A stretch of 64,000 nucleotides of DNA from Collinsella aerofaciens. Its GTDB lineage: Bacteria; Actinomycetota; Coriobacteriia; Coriobacteriales; Coriobacteriaceae. Below the pieces are notes generated by a model that worked only from the letters and a program-made list of their open reading frames with translations, was not told where the DNA came from and did no database searches. The translations under genes were made by a program, and so were the position numbers. The number at the start of each line of letters is the position of its first letter. The stretch's first letter is position 1. This document shows positions 15,976 through 23,657 of the stretch, one piece after another. The stretch lies in contig NZ_JAQLDU010000002.1 in assembly GCF_028209625.1 (NCBI RefSeq), positions 1-64,000 on the forward strand, read 5' to 3'.

Positions 15976-17550
15976 TTGAGCATCACGCCCCTCGATAGCA
16001 TCCGCCGCACCATCGCCCACCGCAACGGCGTCACCGACCCCACCGTATCGGGCGGGGCGCACGGGCAAGGCGGACGCATCGAGAACGGCCTGTTCCCCGC
16101 ATCGCACACCGCCGAGGAGCTCGCACGAATCCAAGAGCTAAGCCAGCGTAACGCCGGCGGTCCCGACAGCAGCCAGGCCACACGCCGTCGCCGCGAGCGC
16201 GATCGCCAACCCGGCCCCATCCACCGCATGGTTAACGCATGGTGGAACCGCCTGCTCGGCGCTGTCTACGGCGGCGGCTTCTCCACGCAAGAAGCCGAGT
16301 ACGAAGATCACGCCACCCGTCTCGACTACCTTTGGAATACCCTGGGCACCGCCGTATGGGGTTTCACGTTTCCCCTGCTCACCATTGTGTCCACGCAGCT
16401 TGTTGGCGCCGAGGAAGCCGGCAAGTTCTCCATCGCCTTTGTCACCGGCACGCTCATCATGATCGCGTGCAACTACGGCGTGCGCAACTTTCAGGTCTCG
16501 GACATCGACGAAAAAACCTCCTTCGCCTCCTACCAGCTCAACCGCTGGCTCTGCGGAGCGCTCGCGCTGGCATGCGGCCTCATGTACAGCAGCGCCCGCG
16601 GCTACGATGCGCAGATGGCGACGATCGGCCTGGGCGTCTACCTCTATAAGGTAATCGATGGCATCGCCGACGTGTACGAGGGCCGCCTGCAGCAGGCCGA
16701 CAAGCTCTATTTGGCCGGCATGAGCCAAACGCTGCGTTCCGCCGGCGTCATCGCAGTCTTTAGCGTGGCGCTGTTCCTCACGCGCAGCATGCCCATCGCG
16801 GCTATGGCCATGGGTGTTACCGCGATTGCCTCGCTCGTGCTGGTCACCGCCCCGCTCGCCCTGCTCGAAACCGAAAAATCGCGCCGCGTGAGCCTGCGCG
16901 AGGCTGGCCACCTGTTTATCCAGTGCGCCCCGCTCTTTGGTGCGCTGTTCCTGTTCAACCTAATCGAGAGCATGCCCAAGTTCGTGATGGAAGGCACGCT
17001 GGCCTACAAATATCAGCTGTACTTTAATGCACTGTTCTTTCCGGCGCAGGCTATTTTGCTGAGCATCGGATTTATCTATAAACCGCAGCTTTTGCGTCTG
17101 TCGAGCATTTGGGCGAATCCGCGCAAGCGTCGCCGCTTTGACCTGATTATTGTTGCCGTTATGGCACTGATCGTGGTCATTACCGGAGCGTGCGCCGCAT
17201 TTATGGCAGGCCCCGGCATTCCCCTCATGAGCTTTATGTACGGCCTCAACTTTGAGCGCTACCGCACATTGGCACTGCTAATGGTTGTCGCCGGCGGAGT
17301 CACCGCGGCAATCGACTTTATCTACGCCATCATCACGGTGTTGCGCCACGCTGGAGACGTCACCAAGATCTACCTGATCTGCTTTGCCGTAAGCGTGGTG
17401 CTCCCGGTGATCCTGATTAAGCTGCTGGGTCTGATGGGCGCTGTGGTGAGCTACCTAGCCATCATGGCCCTACTCCTGGTGCTACTGATTATCGAGTACG
17501 CCCACATCCGCCAGCGCATCGAACGCGATCGGAACCCGTACGGAGCCTAA
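15976..17550 (+). CDS. Polysaccharide flippase-like membrane protein (MOP/Wzx superfamily)
   Basis: A 524-residue protein with about 110 mostly polar N-terminal residues followed by some twelve to fourteen hydrophobic helices. The domain order and motifs such as RLDYLWNTLGTAVWGFTFPLLT fit O-antigen/teichoic-type flippases that move lipid-linked glycans across the membrane. Translation appears to start at TTG (15976) after AAAGGAATCGTC. The long charged N-terminal extension is unusual for the family. It stands alone with no glycosyltransferases nearby. Confidence 0.75.
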   Translation: MSITPLDSIRRTIAHRNGVTDPTVSGGAHGQGGRIENGLFPASHTAEELARIQELSQRNAGGPDSSQATRRRRERDRQPGPIHRMVNAWWNRLLGAVYGGGFSTQEAEYEDHATRLDYLWNTLGTAVWGFTFPLLTIVSTQLVGAEEAGKFSIAFVTGTLIMIACNYGVRNFQVSDIDEKTSFASYQLNRWLCGALALACGLMYSSARGYDAQMATIGLGVYLYKVIDGIADVYEGRLQQADKLYLAGMSQTLRSAGVIAVFSVALFLTRSMPIAAMAMGVTAIASLVLVTAPLALLETEKSRRVSLREAGHLFIQCAPLFGALFLFNLIESMPKFVMEGTLAYKYQLYFNALFFPAQAILLSIGFIYKPQLLRLSSIWANPRKRRRFDLIIVAVMALIVVITGACAAFMAGPGIPLMSFMYGLNFERYRTLALLMVVAGGVTAAIDFIYAIITVLRHAGDVTKIYLICFAVSVVLPVILIKLLGLMGAVVSYLAIMALLLVLLIIEYAHIRQRIERDRNPYGA

Positions 17551-17609
17551 TTCGAATCAATTTGAAGAAAAGAAACGTCGATGTTTTGGCACCGACAGCG
17601 AGCAGTCTC

Positions 17610-17738
17610 GAAGTGCCCCAGGTTGGCGTGAAAGAGGAGCTACGCGTACTTCTGTACGCGAGCGACGGTTTGAGCGACAAGATGGGGTGCTTCGGGGCTG
17701 CGCAGCGTCAACGTGACCGCCGTTCGGTAGAACGGCGG
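17610..17738. ncRNA. Structured intergenic element between convergent genes
   Basis: An 11-base stem (GAAGTGCCCCA at 17610-17620 with TGGGGTGCTTC at 17683-17693, two G-U pairs) encloses a hairpin TACGCGTAC/GTACGCG. A second hairpin CCGCCGTTC-ggta-GAACGGCGG follows at 17717-17738. The G-U pairs suggest an RNA fold on the plus strand. It could equally be a bidirectional terminator zone for the two convergent genes. The first 60 bases of the gap show nothing. Confidence 0.4.
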
Positions 17739-17745
17739 AACAAGG

Positions 17746-18585
17746 TTATTCTCCAGGCTTGATATTTGCGTAGAACTCTGCACCATCATCCAGGCGCAGG
17801 ATGCCGACGCGGCCGAACTCGGAGCCGGTGGCGGCGGCGCAGTCGATGTCGATGCGGTCGGGCACGCCGGCGGTGTCCTCGCCGCCCAGGCGCACGATCT
17901 GCCCGCGGCCCGACTCCTCATCGAGCCCCGCCAGGCCGCCGACCTCGCAATAACGCCCGAGCGACACCGTTGGCGTGTGGCCGCTCACCACGACCGGACC
18001 CTTGCCCTCGGCGGAAAGCAACCCCGTCGGCGCATCCCAATAGCCATGGCGAATCCACAACAGGTCATCGGACGACTGCACGGCAAGCATCTGCTGCAGT
18101 AGCTCGCGATCGGCATCCACTGCCCCCGCGCCATCGGCACAATCAACCCCATGTTCAAGCAAAAACGCCCGCGCCGCCTCGGTCTGGATGCCGGCATGTA
18201 CCAGCAGGTACGGACGCTCGTCAGTCTCGGCCACCGCATAGAGCGGCAGCGTCGCCATCCAACGTACGAGCTCCTCGTACGCCTCAAATACCATATCGTT
18301 GAGCTGCTGGCGGGTAGTCCAACCGCCGTTGATATCCCATGTCTCGGCATCGAGCGGATCCTGGCCAATGATGGCGTCGAGCATGATCTGCTCGTGATTA
18401 CCCTTGAGCACGCGCGCGTTGGGCAGCGAGCGCACGAGCTTAATAACGCCAACCGGATCGGGTCCGCGATCGATCATGTCACCCAGCACGTACAGCGTGT
18501 CGTCGGACGCCAGCGAAATCTTGGACAGGGCCTCGTCAAGCGCACGCACGTGCCCGTGAGCATCAGATGTCACATAGATCGCCAT
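17746..18585 (-). CDS. Calcineurin-like metallophosphoesterase
   Basis: A 279-residue phosphatase of the PPP-like group. It shows the metal-binding series DAHGH, GDMIDRGP, GNHE and a later VVSGHTPT. Relatives act on phosphoprotein Ser/Thr or on diadenosine polyphosphates; the substrate cannot be told here. The start MAIYVTSDAHGH follows AGAGAGGCG. It is a single gene. Confidence 0.87.
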   Translation of the reverse strand: MAIYVTSDAHGHVRALDEALSKISLASDDTLYVLGDMIDRGPDPVGVIKLVRSLPNARVLKGNHEQIMLDAIIGQDPLDAETWDINGGWTTRQQLNDMVFEAYEELVRWMATLPLYAVAETDERPYLLVHAGIQTEAARAFLLEHGVDCADGAGAVDADRELLQQMLAVQSSDDLLWIRHGYWDAPTGLLSAEGKGPVVVSGHTPTVSLGRYCEVGGLAGLDEESGRGQIVRLGGEDTAGVPDRIDIDCAAATGSEFGRVGILRLDDGAEFYANIKPGE

Positions 18586-18909
18586 GGAACGCCTCTCTTT
18601 ACTTGCGGCCGAAGCCCGGAGCCGCAACTAAAACTTCAAGTTGAACTTAAACGTTACCCATTGTACTCCGTTGCAATAAAGCTGGGAAGGGTTGCATACC
18701 GTCAACGGTCGCCAGCGCACGCCTGTCAACCCGCACCGCTCACGCCACGCCGTCTGGCCCAGCGCCCCGACCAGCGACGCTCGCATCGCAGCCTCGTGTC
18801 GAAAATGCGCATGCCCGCAATCCAGGCCCATAAACCCACCATCTTTGGGTACAAATAACCGCAGATAACTGACCGTGCCACGCCAACCACCCAGGAGCGG
18901 ACACCATCC
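18586..18909. other. Divergent intergenic region
   Basis: It separates the phosphatase and antiporter genes, so promoters for both should lie here. A small palindrome AACTTCAAGTTGAACTT is at about 18630-18647. I can name nothing else. Confidence 0.35.
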
Positions 18910-20511
18910 ATGAACCAGATACTTCTCTTTATCGGCCTCGTCATTATTCTGTGCCTGACCATCAAACCCGTCGGCAAAAAGCTCCCCTTCCCCACCCTGC
19001 TCATCTTTATCGCACTCGGCATGCTACTGGGCGTCAACGGTCCGGCGCACATCGACTTTAGCGACTACGCGCTCACCGAAACCGTCTGCAGCACAGCGCT
19101 GCTGTTCATCATGTTCTACGGCGGCTTTAACACCAACATCGACCGTGCCAAACCCGTCGCCGTGCCCGCGGTGCTACTGAGCACGCTCGGCGTCGTCATC
19201 ACCGCCGGCGTCACCGGTGCGTTCGCGCATTTTGTACTGGGCTTCGACTGGATCGGCGGCCTGCTGCTGGGATCAGTCGTGGCATCCACCGACGCGGCCA
19301 GCGTCTTTAGCGTGCTGCGCGAGCACAACCTGTCGCTAAAGGGCGGCACCGACTCGCTGCTCGAGGTCGAATCGGGCTCCAACGATCCCGTCGCCTACAT
19401 GCTCACCGCGGTACTCGCCACCCTCGCAGCTGGCGGCGACATCAACATTCCCATACTGCTGGCAAAGCAAATCATCCTGGGTGTGGGCCTGGGCCTTGTC
19501 ATCGGCTGGACATCCAGCCGCCTGATTGAGCGCGCGCACGCAACGGCTGAGGGTGCGCAGACCATCTTCTTGTTCGCCGTGGCAATCGTCGCCTACGCGC
19601 TGCCGAGCTATCTGGGCGGCAACGGCTTTTTGGCCGTGTACCTTGCCGGCATCGTGCTAGGCGCGAGCGACATCACCGGCAAGGTCGAGATGGCGCACTT
19701 CTTCGACACCCTCACCGAGATGGCCGAGATGACCATCTTCTTTTTGCTCGGCCTGCTCGTGACGCCCGCCCGCCTGCCGCAAATGCTGCTGCCGGGCCTG
19801 GCGCTCATGGCGTTTATGCTCTTTGTGAGCCGCCCCATCGCCGTCGGCCTGCTGCTAGCGCCCTTTAAGACGAACCCCCGCCAGGTCGCGCTCGTAAGCT
19901 GGGCGGGCCTGCGCGGCGCGGCTTCGGTCGTGTTTAGCCTCTTTGCCGTGGTGGCCGGTGTCCCCGGCGGTCACGACCTGTTTGACCTGGTGTTTGTGAT
20001 TGCTGTGTCGAGCATTGTGGTGCAGGGCTCGCTGCTGCCGGCGGTGGCGAAGAAACTCGATATGATCGATGCAGAAGGCGACGTGCGCCGCACGTTTAAC
20101 GACTACCGCGACGAGGACGGTATGTCATTCGTCAAGCTCAAGGTGGGCGCGGGCCATCCGTTTGCCGGGCGCTCGCTTGCCGATATTGGCAGCGTCACGG
20201 ACATGCTGGTGGTCCTGGTGCTGCGCGACGGTGCGCACCCGGTGCTGCCCAACGGCGATACCGTCATCGAGGAAGGCGACCTTCTGGTTATGGCCGCGCC
20301 GACGTTTGAGGAACGTGCCGAGGTTACGCTGCGCGAGGTCACCGTGACTCCCCACGGTCGCTTAGCTGGACAGCGCCTGCGCGACGTGCCGCAAGGCAAG
20401 CACCCGTTTATCGTCGTGATGCTCAAGCGCGATGGTCAAACGATCATCCCCGACGGCAACACCCTCATATACGCCGGCGACGAAGCCGTCATCGCCACGC
20501 TGGCGTCGTAG
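18910..20511 (+). CDS. CPA1-type cation/proton antiporter with RCK_C domains (NhaP2-like)
   Basis: A 533-residue membrane protein: twelve or so helices in residues 1-380, with FYGGFNTNIDRAK and the ion-site region STDAASVFSVL and ESGSNDPVAYM typical of K+(Na+)/H+ antiporters. The cytoplasmic tail carries two TrkA-C/RCK_C-like folds (roughly 395-465 and 475-533), each ending in a DGDTVIEEGDLLVM-type or GNTLIYAGDEAVI-type segment. Such domains gate transport by nucleotide or cyclic-di-AMP binding in relatives; which ligand applies here is unknown. The start follows AGGAGCGG. Confidence 0.88.
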   Translation: MNQILLFIGLVIILCLTIKPVGKKLPFPTLLIFIALGMLLGVNGPAHIDFSDYALTETVCSTALLFIMFYGGFNTNIDRAKPVAVPAVLLSTLGVVITAGVTGAFAHFVLGFDWIGGLLLGSVVASTDAASVFSVLREHNLSLKGGTDSLLEVESGSNDPVAYMLTAVLATLAAGGDINIPILLAKQIILGVGLGLVIGWTSSRLIERAHATAEGAQTIFLFAVAIVAYALPSYLGGNGFLAVYLAGIVLGASDITGKVEMAHFFDTLTEMAEMTIFFLLGLLVTPARLPQMLLPGLALMAFMLFVSRPIAVGLLLAPFKTNPRQVALVSWAGLRGAASVVFSLFAVVAGVPGGHDLFDLVFVIAVSSIVVQGSLLPAVAKKLDMIDAEGDVRRTFNDYRDEDGMSFVKLKVGAGHPFAGRSLADIGSVTDMLVVLVLRDGAHPVLPNGDTVIEEGDLLVMAAPTFEERAEVTLREVTVTPHGRLAGQRLRDVPQGKHPFIVVMLKRDGQTIIPDGNTLIYAGDEAVIATLAS

Positions 20512-20529
20512 CGGGCGGGGGTAGCTAAA

Positions 20530-20607
20530 AGAGACACATCCCGAATTGGCTACATTTGAGCATCAATCGCCCCGACAGGGGTCTCGTTGAGGACGGTTAG
20601 TGTCTCT
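20530..20607. repeat. Inverted repeat with AGAGACAC/GTGTCTCT ends
   Basis: It has eight-base complementary ends around a partly structured 62-base interior that includes CCCCGACAGGGG. It follows the antiporter stop by 18 bases. Confidence 0.6.
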
Positions 20608-20612
20608 CAAGA

Positions 20613-20734
20613 CTAAGTGAGTAGGCTTTTGTCGAATCGCCGACCACGTCACCAAAGCACAAGTCTGTGACCTGCGGGTTTGTTGAAGAAAAGACTTCGG
20701 GTGCTCAGCATTTCCAAAAAAGCCTACTCACTTA
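20613..20734. repeat. Inverted repeat with CTAAGTGAGTAGGCTTTT arms
   Basis: Perfect 18-base arms at 20613-20630 and 20717-20734 flank about 86 bases. The size and symmetry suggest a small mobile or REP-like unit. The stretch from 20735 to 20842 shows nothing I recognise. Confidence 0.8.
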
Positions 20735-20842
20735 GCCGGCGGGTGGCCATAATAGAACCGCCGCGACGTCGTTGGACTCCGTTGCGACGGTTTATCATGC
20801 ATTTTCGCACAGCCGTGGGCACAAACACCCCGTCGCCCCATA

Positions 20843-20867
20843 TGACAAAGGGGCAGTCCCTTTGTCA
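20843..20867. repeat. Short palindrome TGACAAAGGG/CCCTTTGTCA
   Basis: Ten-base arms around five bases, located just upstream of the small-RNA cluster. The centre is GCAGT rather than GGGAC. Confidence 0.7.
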
Positions 20868-20952
20868 CATTAAATAGAACTTCAGCAAGAAGCTGAGGAA
20901 AAAGAAGACCGAATGAGCCACCGCTCGCATCGCAACCATGGTATAAATGGAT

Positions 20953-21006
20953 TGTGCTCCTTTATGGAGGGCAGTCAAGGGCCGGGGGATCCCCCCGGCA
21001 TTTTTG
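20953..21006 (+). ncRNA. Small RNA copy 1 of the DUF3800-associated trio
   Basis: The promoter -10 TATAAA is at 20942-20947. The predicted transcript has a small hairpin CTCC-tttat-GGAG, a linker GGGCAGTCAAGG, and a terminator GCCGGGGG-at-CCCCCCGGC with a T run at 21001-21005. It is aligned base for base with copies 2 and 3, sharing the GAGGG, CAAG and GCCGGGG blocks. I recall that conserved RNA motifs have been reported next to DUF3800 genes; assignment to one of them is inference. Confidence 0.7.
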
Positions 21007-21078
21007 TTTTTAGGTCAACAGGAAATCGAGCGAAACGTCTCGTGTAGACCCGACATGCGGTTTCTGTTATAAAGATGT

Positions 21079-21136
21079 CGGTACCCTCGAATAGAGGGGC
21101 CTCCAAGAGCCGGGGTCTTACCTCCGGCATTTTTTA
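21079..21136 (+). ncRNA. Small RNA copy 2 of the DUF3800-associated trio
   Basis: The promoter is TAGACC-17-TATAAA (-10 at 21068-21073). The predicted transcript has hairpin CCCTC-gaata-GAGGG, linker CCTCCAAGA, and terminator GCCGGGG/CCTCCGGC followed by TTTTTT. It converges on the 3' end of the DUF3800 gene and lies about 20 bases from its stop, so it may also end that transcript. Confidence 0.7.
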
Positions 21137-21156
21137 TGCAATACGAGGCCTGCCCA

Positions 21157-21831
21157 TTAGACGACAGCCTTCTTTCTTATTTCTTTTAGTAAGCCTTTTT
21201 TAAACGCAGTACTACCACCAAAAAACTTCTGGTCAGTATTAGTCTGCTTATTCGCCTGATATTTCAGACTCGTGAACTCAATGGTACAGATATAGTCCGC
21301 AGCCTGAGCCAAATAGTAATCCGATGAAGTTGTCGGCTTATAGATAACTGCATTTTTAGCCAAAGCGTAATCGATTGCCTTGTGAAGCGCACTCGAAACC
21401 GAACCCTGTCCTCCGTCGTAGTAAATCTTCACAGCATCAAACTGCTGAAACCAACTCAAATTTTCGAATATGAAATCGATGATTTCACGCCGCATCGCAT
21501 CAGCGATCTGTTTGAGAGTTCGATGCCGATGCGTCTTGAATACAAACACCTTGTACGAGATGGGCAGATGTCGAAACATAACTCGAAATAGTGAAAACAG
21601 CCTTTTTCTCTCACTGATGTCCAAGTCCTTGAACTGATCTTTTCCATTCATGAGAGGAGAAGCATGGAACGGAAGGAGCGGCAATCCGCTATCGGCTACC
21701 GCCCTTTCATATTTCTCTATTCCCTCAGCGATGGGAATATTTTGTTCATGAAAAACAAAGGCAACCAGATAGTATTTTTCACGAAGATCATCGCTTCCAG
21801 ATTCATCAATAAAGATACTCAGCTCTCGCAT
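21157..21831 (-). CDS. DUF3800 protein
   Basis: A 224-residue protein of a family with a predicted RNase H-like fold and unknown function. It opens MRELSIFIDESGSDD, the conserved acidic start of DUF3800, and has a second acidic region at DYYLAQAADYICTIEF, spacing expected of a metal-dependent nuclease. The ATG at 21831 is preferred over the TTG two codons earlier because AAGG is seven bases from it. The base composition is much more AT-rich than the housekeeping genes, suggesting transfer. The start is only 14 bases past the terminator of small RNA copy 3. Confidence 0.85.
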   Translation of the reverse strand: MRELSIFIDESGSDDLREKYYLVAFVFHEQNIPIAEGIEKYERAVADSGLPLLPFHASPLMNGKDQFKDLDISERKRLFSLFRVMFRHLPISYKVFVFKTHRHRTLKQIADAMRREIIDFIFENLSWFQQFDAVKIYYDGGQGSVSSALHKAIDYALAKNAVIYKPTTSSDYYLAQAADYICTIEFTSLKYQANKQTNTDQKFFGGSTAFKKGLLKEIRKKAVV

Positions 21832-21845
21832 GGGCAATCCTTAAT

Positions 21846-21901
21846 AAAAAAGCCGGGGAAAACGTCCCCGGCACTTGGAAGCCCTCTCTTAAGAGATGAC
21901 C
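21846..21901 (-). ncRNA. Small RNA copy 3, in the leader of the DUF3800 gene
   Basis: The minus-strand promoter is TTGAAT-18-TATAAA (21932-21937 and 21908-21913). The transcript has palindrome TCTCTTAAGAGA, linker GGGCTTCCAAGT and terminator GCCGGGGA-cgttt-TCCCCGGC plus six T, ending 14 bases before the DUF3800 ATG. It can act as a free RNA, an attenuator for DUF3800 and the end of the BREX transcript. These roles are inferred from layout. Confidence 0.75.
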
Positions 21902-21986
21902 ACCTAATTTATACCATGAAGTTGGATGTATATTCAAGCATGAGTATAAGATACAAACATATGTTCGTCAATAGCAAAGGTGACCA

Positions 21987-22184
21987 TCATTCAGCGTCGC
22001 CATCGACAGCAAAGTCGCGGAGGTCGAGGCCTTCGCGCTCGGCTCGGGCTAGCAGCTCTTGGGGCGACTCGTCCTCGATATCCACTACGTCGAGCATGGC
22101 AGCCGGAAGGCCCACGCCGGCTGCACTCCCCGCACGGTCGAGCAAACCCTCGCGCAGCTGGTCAACATCAACATCGATCTTCAT
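21987..22184 (-). CDS. Small acidic protein at the end of the BREX operon
   Basis: 65 residues, strongly acidic, starting MKIDVDVDQLREGLL and ending DFAVDGDAE. I do not recognise it. A ribosome site GGGGG sits just before the ATG, and the gene begins 27 bases after the stop of the 450-residue gene, so it is probably the last gene of the operon. Confidence 0.6.
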   Translation of the reverse strand: MKIDVDVDQLREGLLDRAGSAAGVGLPAAMLDVVDIEDESPQELLARAEREGLDLRDFAVDGDAE

Positions 22185-22211
22185 GGTGAAACCCCCTACC
22201 GGATCAGACCC

Positions 22212-23564
22212 CTACTCACCAGCGTCAAGCACTTCCACAGCAGCAACAAAAGCCGCCACCTGCTTGTCGTCCATCTGCATGGCCAAACGGCCCACGGGCT
22301 CATCGTAGGCAAACTGTACTTTATCGATAAAGCAATCCCAGGCACGCTCATCCACACGCACAGCGGCCTCGCAATACTGGCTGAGCTTTTTGAGTCCATA
22401 CCAAAACGCATTCACATGGCGCGCAGGATCCTCGTCCAGCACACCATCGTAGCGCCGTCCGTTAAACTCACGCATGCGCGCCACGGCAACCTCGAGCGAG
22501 TCGCCGCCGTCGGCCGAAGCCTCGTCCACAAGCTCGGGAATCGCAACTTCGCGCCGAACATTGTGCCTGGTAGCACCGTCGTACTCGCCCACCAATACGT
22601 CTTCGTCAAGTCGATCATCGTAGTCGAAATAACTACTGCCGCGGCAAATCCCATGCGGCGAACCGGCACCAAAGGCACAGAACAACCCGCCGTCGGCAAC
22701 AACGCGCCTATAGGTCTCAAACGACTTCTTTACCTGAGCGAGCAACTCGGAAAGCTCCCCGGCATCGCACCCCGTCCCGCACGCAACGCGAGCAGACTCC
22801 GGCAACGATACCGGCTTCACCGTGCTCCCTGCAACACGGGCAGCGCGCTCGGCCCGATACGCTTGGGCTGCCAAGCGCGCTCGCTGCGCAGCGCCGCGCA
22901 CATTAGTAAGCTCGCACTCAAGCGCCACATCGCCAGCCACATCGCTCGCAAACGCGTCAGCACCCTGCGGGCCAGTCGCGCTCAGCTCGGACTCAAACGT
23001 CGCTGCGATCATGCCCGCAAGGTCCGTCGCATCGGCGGCACAACGCAACTGCTCCAGCTGCGTACACAGCAGGTCGGCATCCAAAGGCACGGCATCCACA
23101 ACGCGCACGTCACTCAGACGCGCTGCGCCCTGCAACACCAAAGCCCCCGCAGCATCGTATGCCGCACGAACCCTGTCCGCCGTATTGGCACGCAGCTTTA
23201 CCTCGATAAACGCAAGCGTCTGCTCCAAGCGGGCCAACAGCTCGGCCTTGTCCTCCATACGCAAAAAGGCAGCGTAGCGCCGCTCCATCTGCAACGGGCC
23301 CACAACGCCTACCTGCTTGCGAGCGCGCGCAAGAGATTCAAATTCAACGCGGCGTACATACCCGTCAACGGCCCGTACGGCAGACTCACGCGCAGCACGC
23401 TCGGCAGCCTCGACACCCTCGATCACGCCCAACAACTCGCGGGAGCGCGCCTTGCGCAATAACTCCCCGCGATCGTACTGCTCAAGCGCCGTCTGACGCT
23501 TGGCTACCGACTCAAAGCCAAAGAGCTCATCGAGCAGCTCGCCAACAGAACGTTCTTCCGCCAT
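22212..23564 (-). CDS. Uncharacterised 450-residue protein in the BREX operon
   Basis: No family is recognised. The protein is mainly helical, rich in Ala, Arg, Glu, Leu and Val, with likely coiled-coil segments in residues 20-110. A second part from about 270 onward contains the Gly/Tyr-rich FGAGSPHGICRGSSYFDY. There is no signal peptide or membrane segment. The start follows GAGGAGGCC. It is the same strand and spacing class as brxL upstream (94-base gap), so it is probably co-expressed with the BREX genes. It is not one of the six core BREX type 1 proteins. Confidence 0.75.
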   Translation of the reverse strand: MAEERSVGELLDELFGFESVAKRQTALEQYDRGELLRKARSRELLGVIEGVEAAERAARESAVRAVDGYVRRVEFESLARARKQVGVVGPLQMERRYAAFLRMEDKAELLARLEQTLAFIEVKLRANTADRVRAAYDAAGALVLQGAARLSDVRVVDAVPLDADLLCTQLEQLRCAADATDLAGMIAATFESELSATGPQGADAFASDVAGDVALECELTNVRGAAQRARLAAQAYRAERAARVAGSTVKPVSLPESARVACGTGCDAGELSELLAQVKKSFETYRRVVADGGLFCAFGAGSPHGICRGSSYFDYDDRLDEDVLVGEYDGATRHNVRREVAIPELVDEASADGGDSLEVAVARMREFNGRRYDGVLDEDPARHVNAFWYGLKKLSQYCEAAVRVDERAWDCFIDKVQFAYDEPVGRLAMQMDDKQVAAFVAAVEVLDAGE

Positions 23565-23657
23565 GGCAAGGCCTCCTCACGCGCAGCGCGCCAACATGCC
23601 CGCGGGCTCACGTGCGCATCAAACGCCTCGCGCACGCAAGCCCACACGCTCGCATCC

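Noticed and set aside
20953..21136. Small RNAs 1 and 2 as plain terminators of neighbouring genes
   Set aside because: Each has its own -10 box and an additional conserved hairpin and linker before the terminator, and copy 1 has no gene directly upstream on its strand, so simple terminator duty does not explain them.
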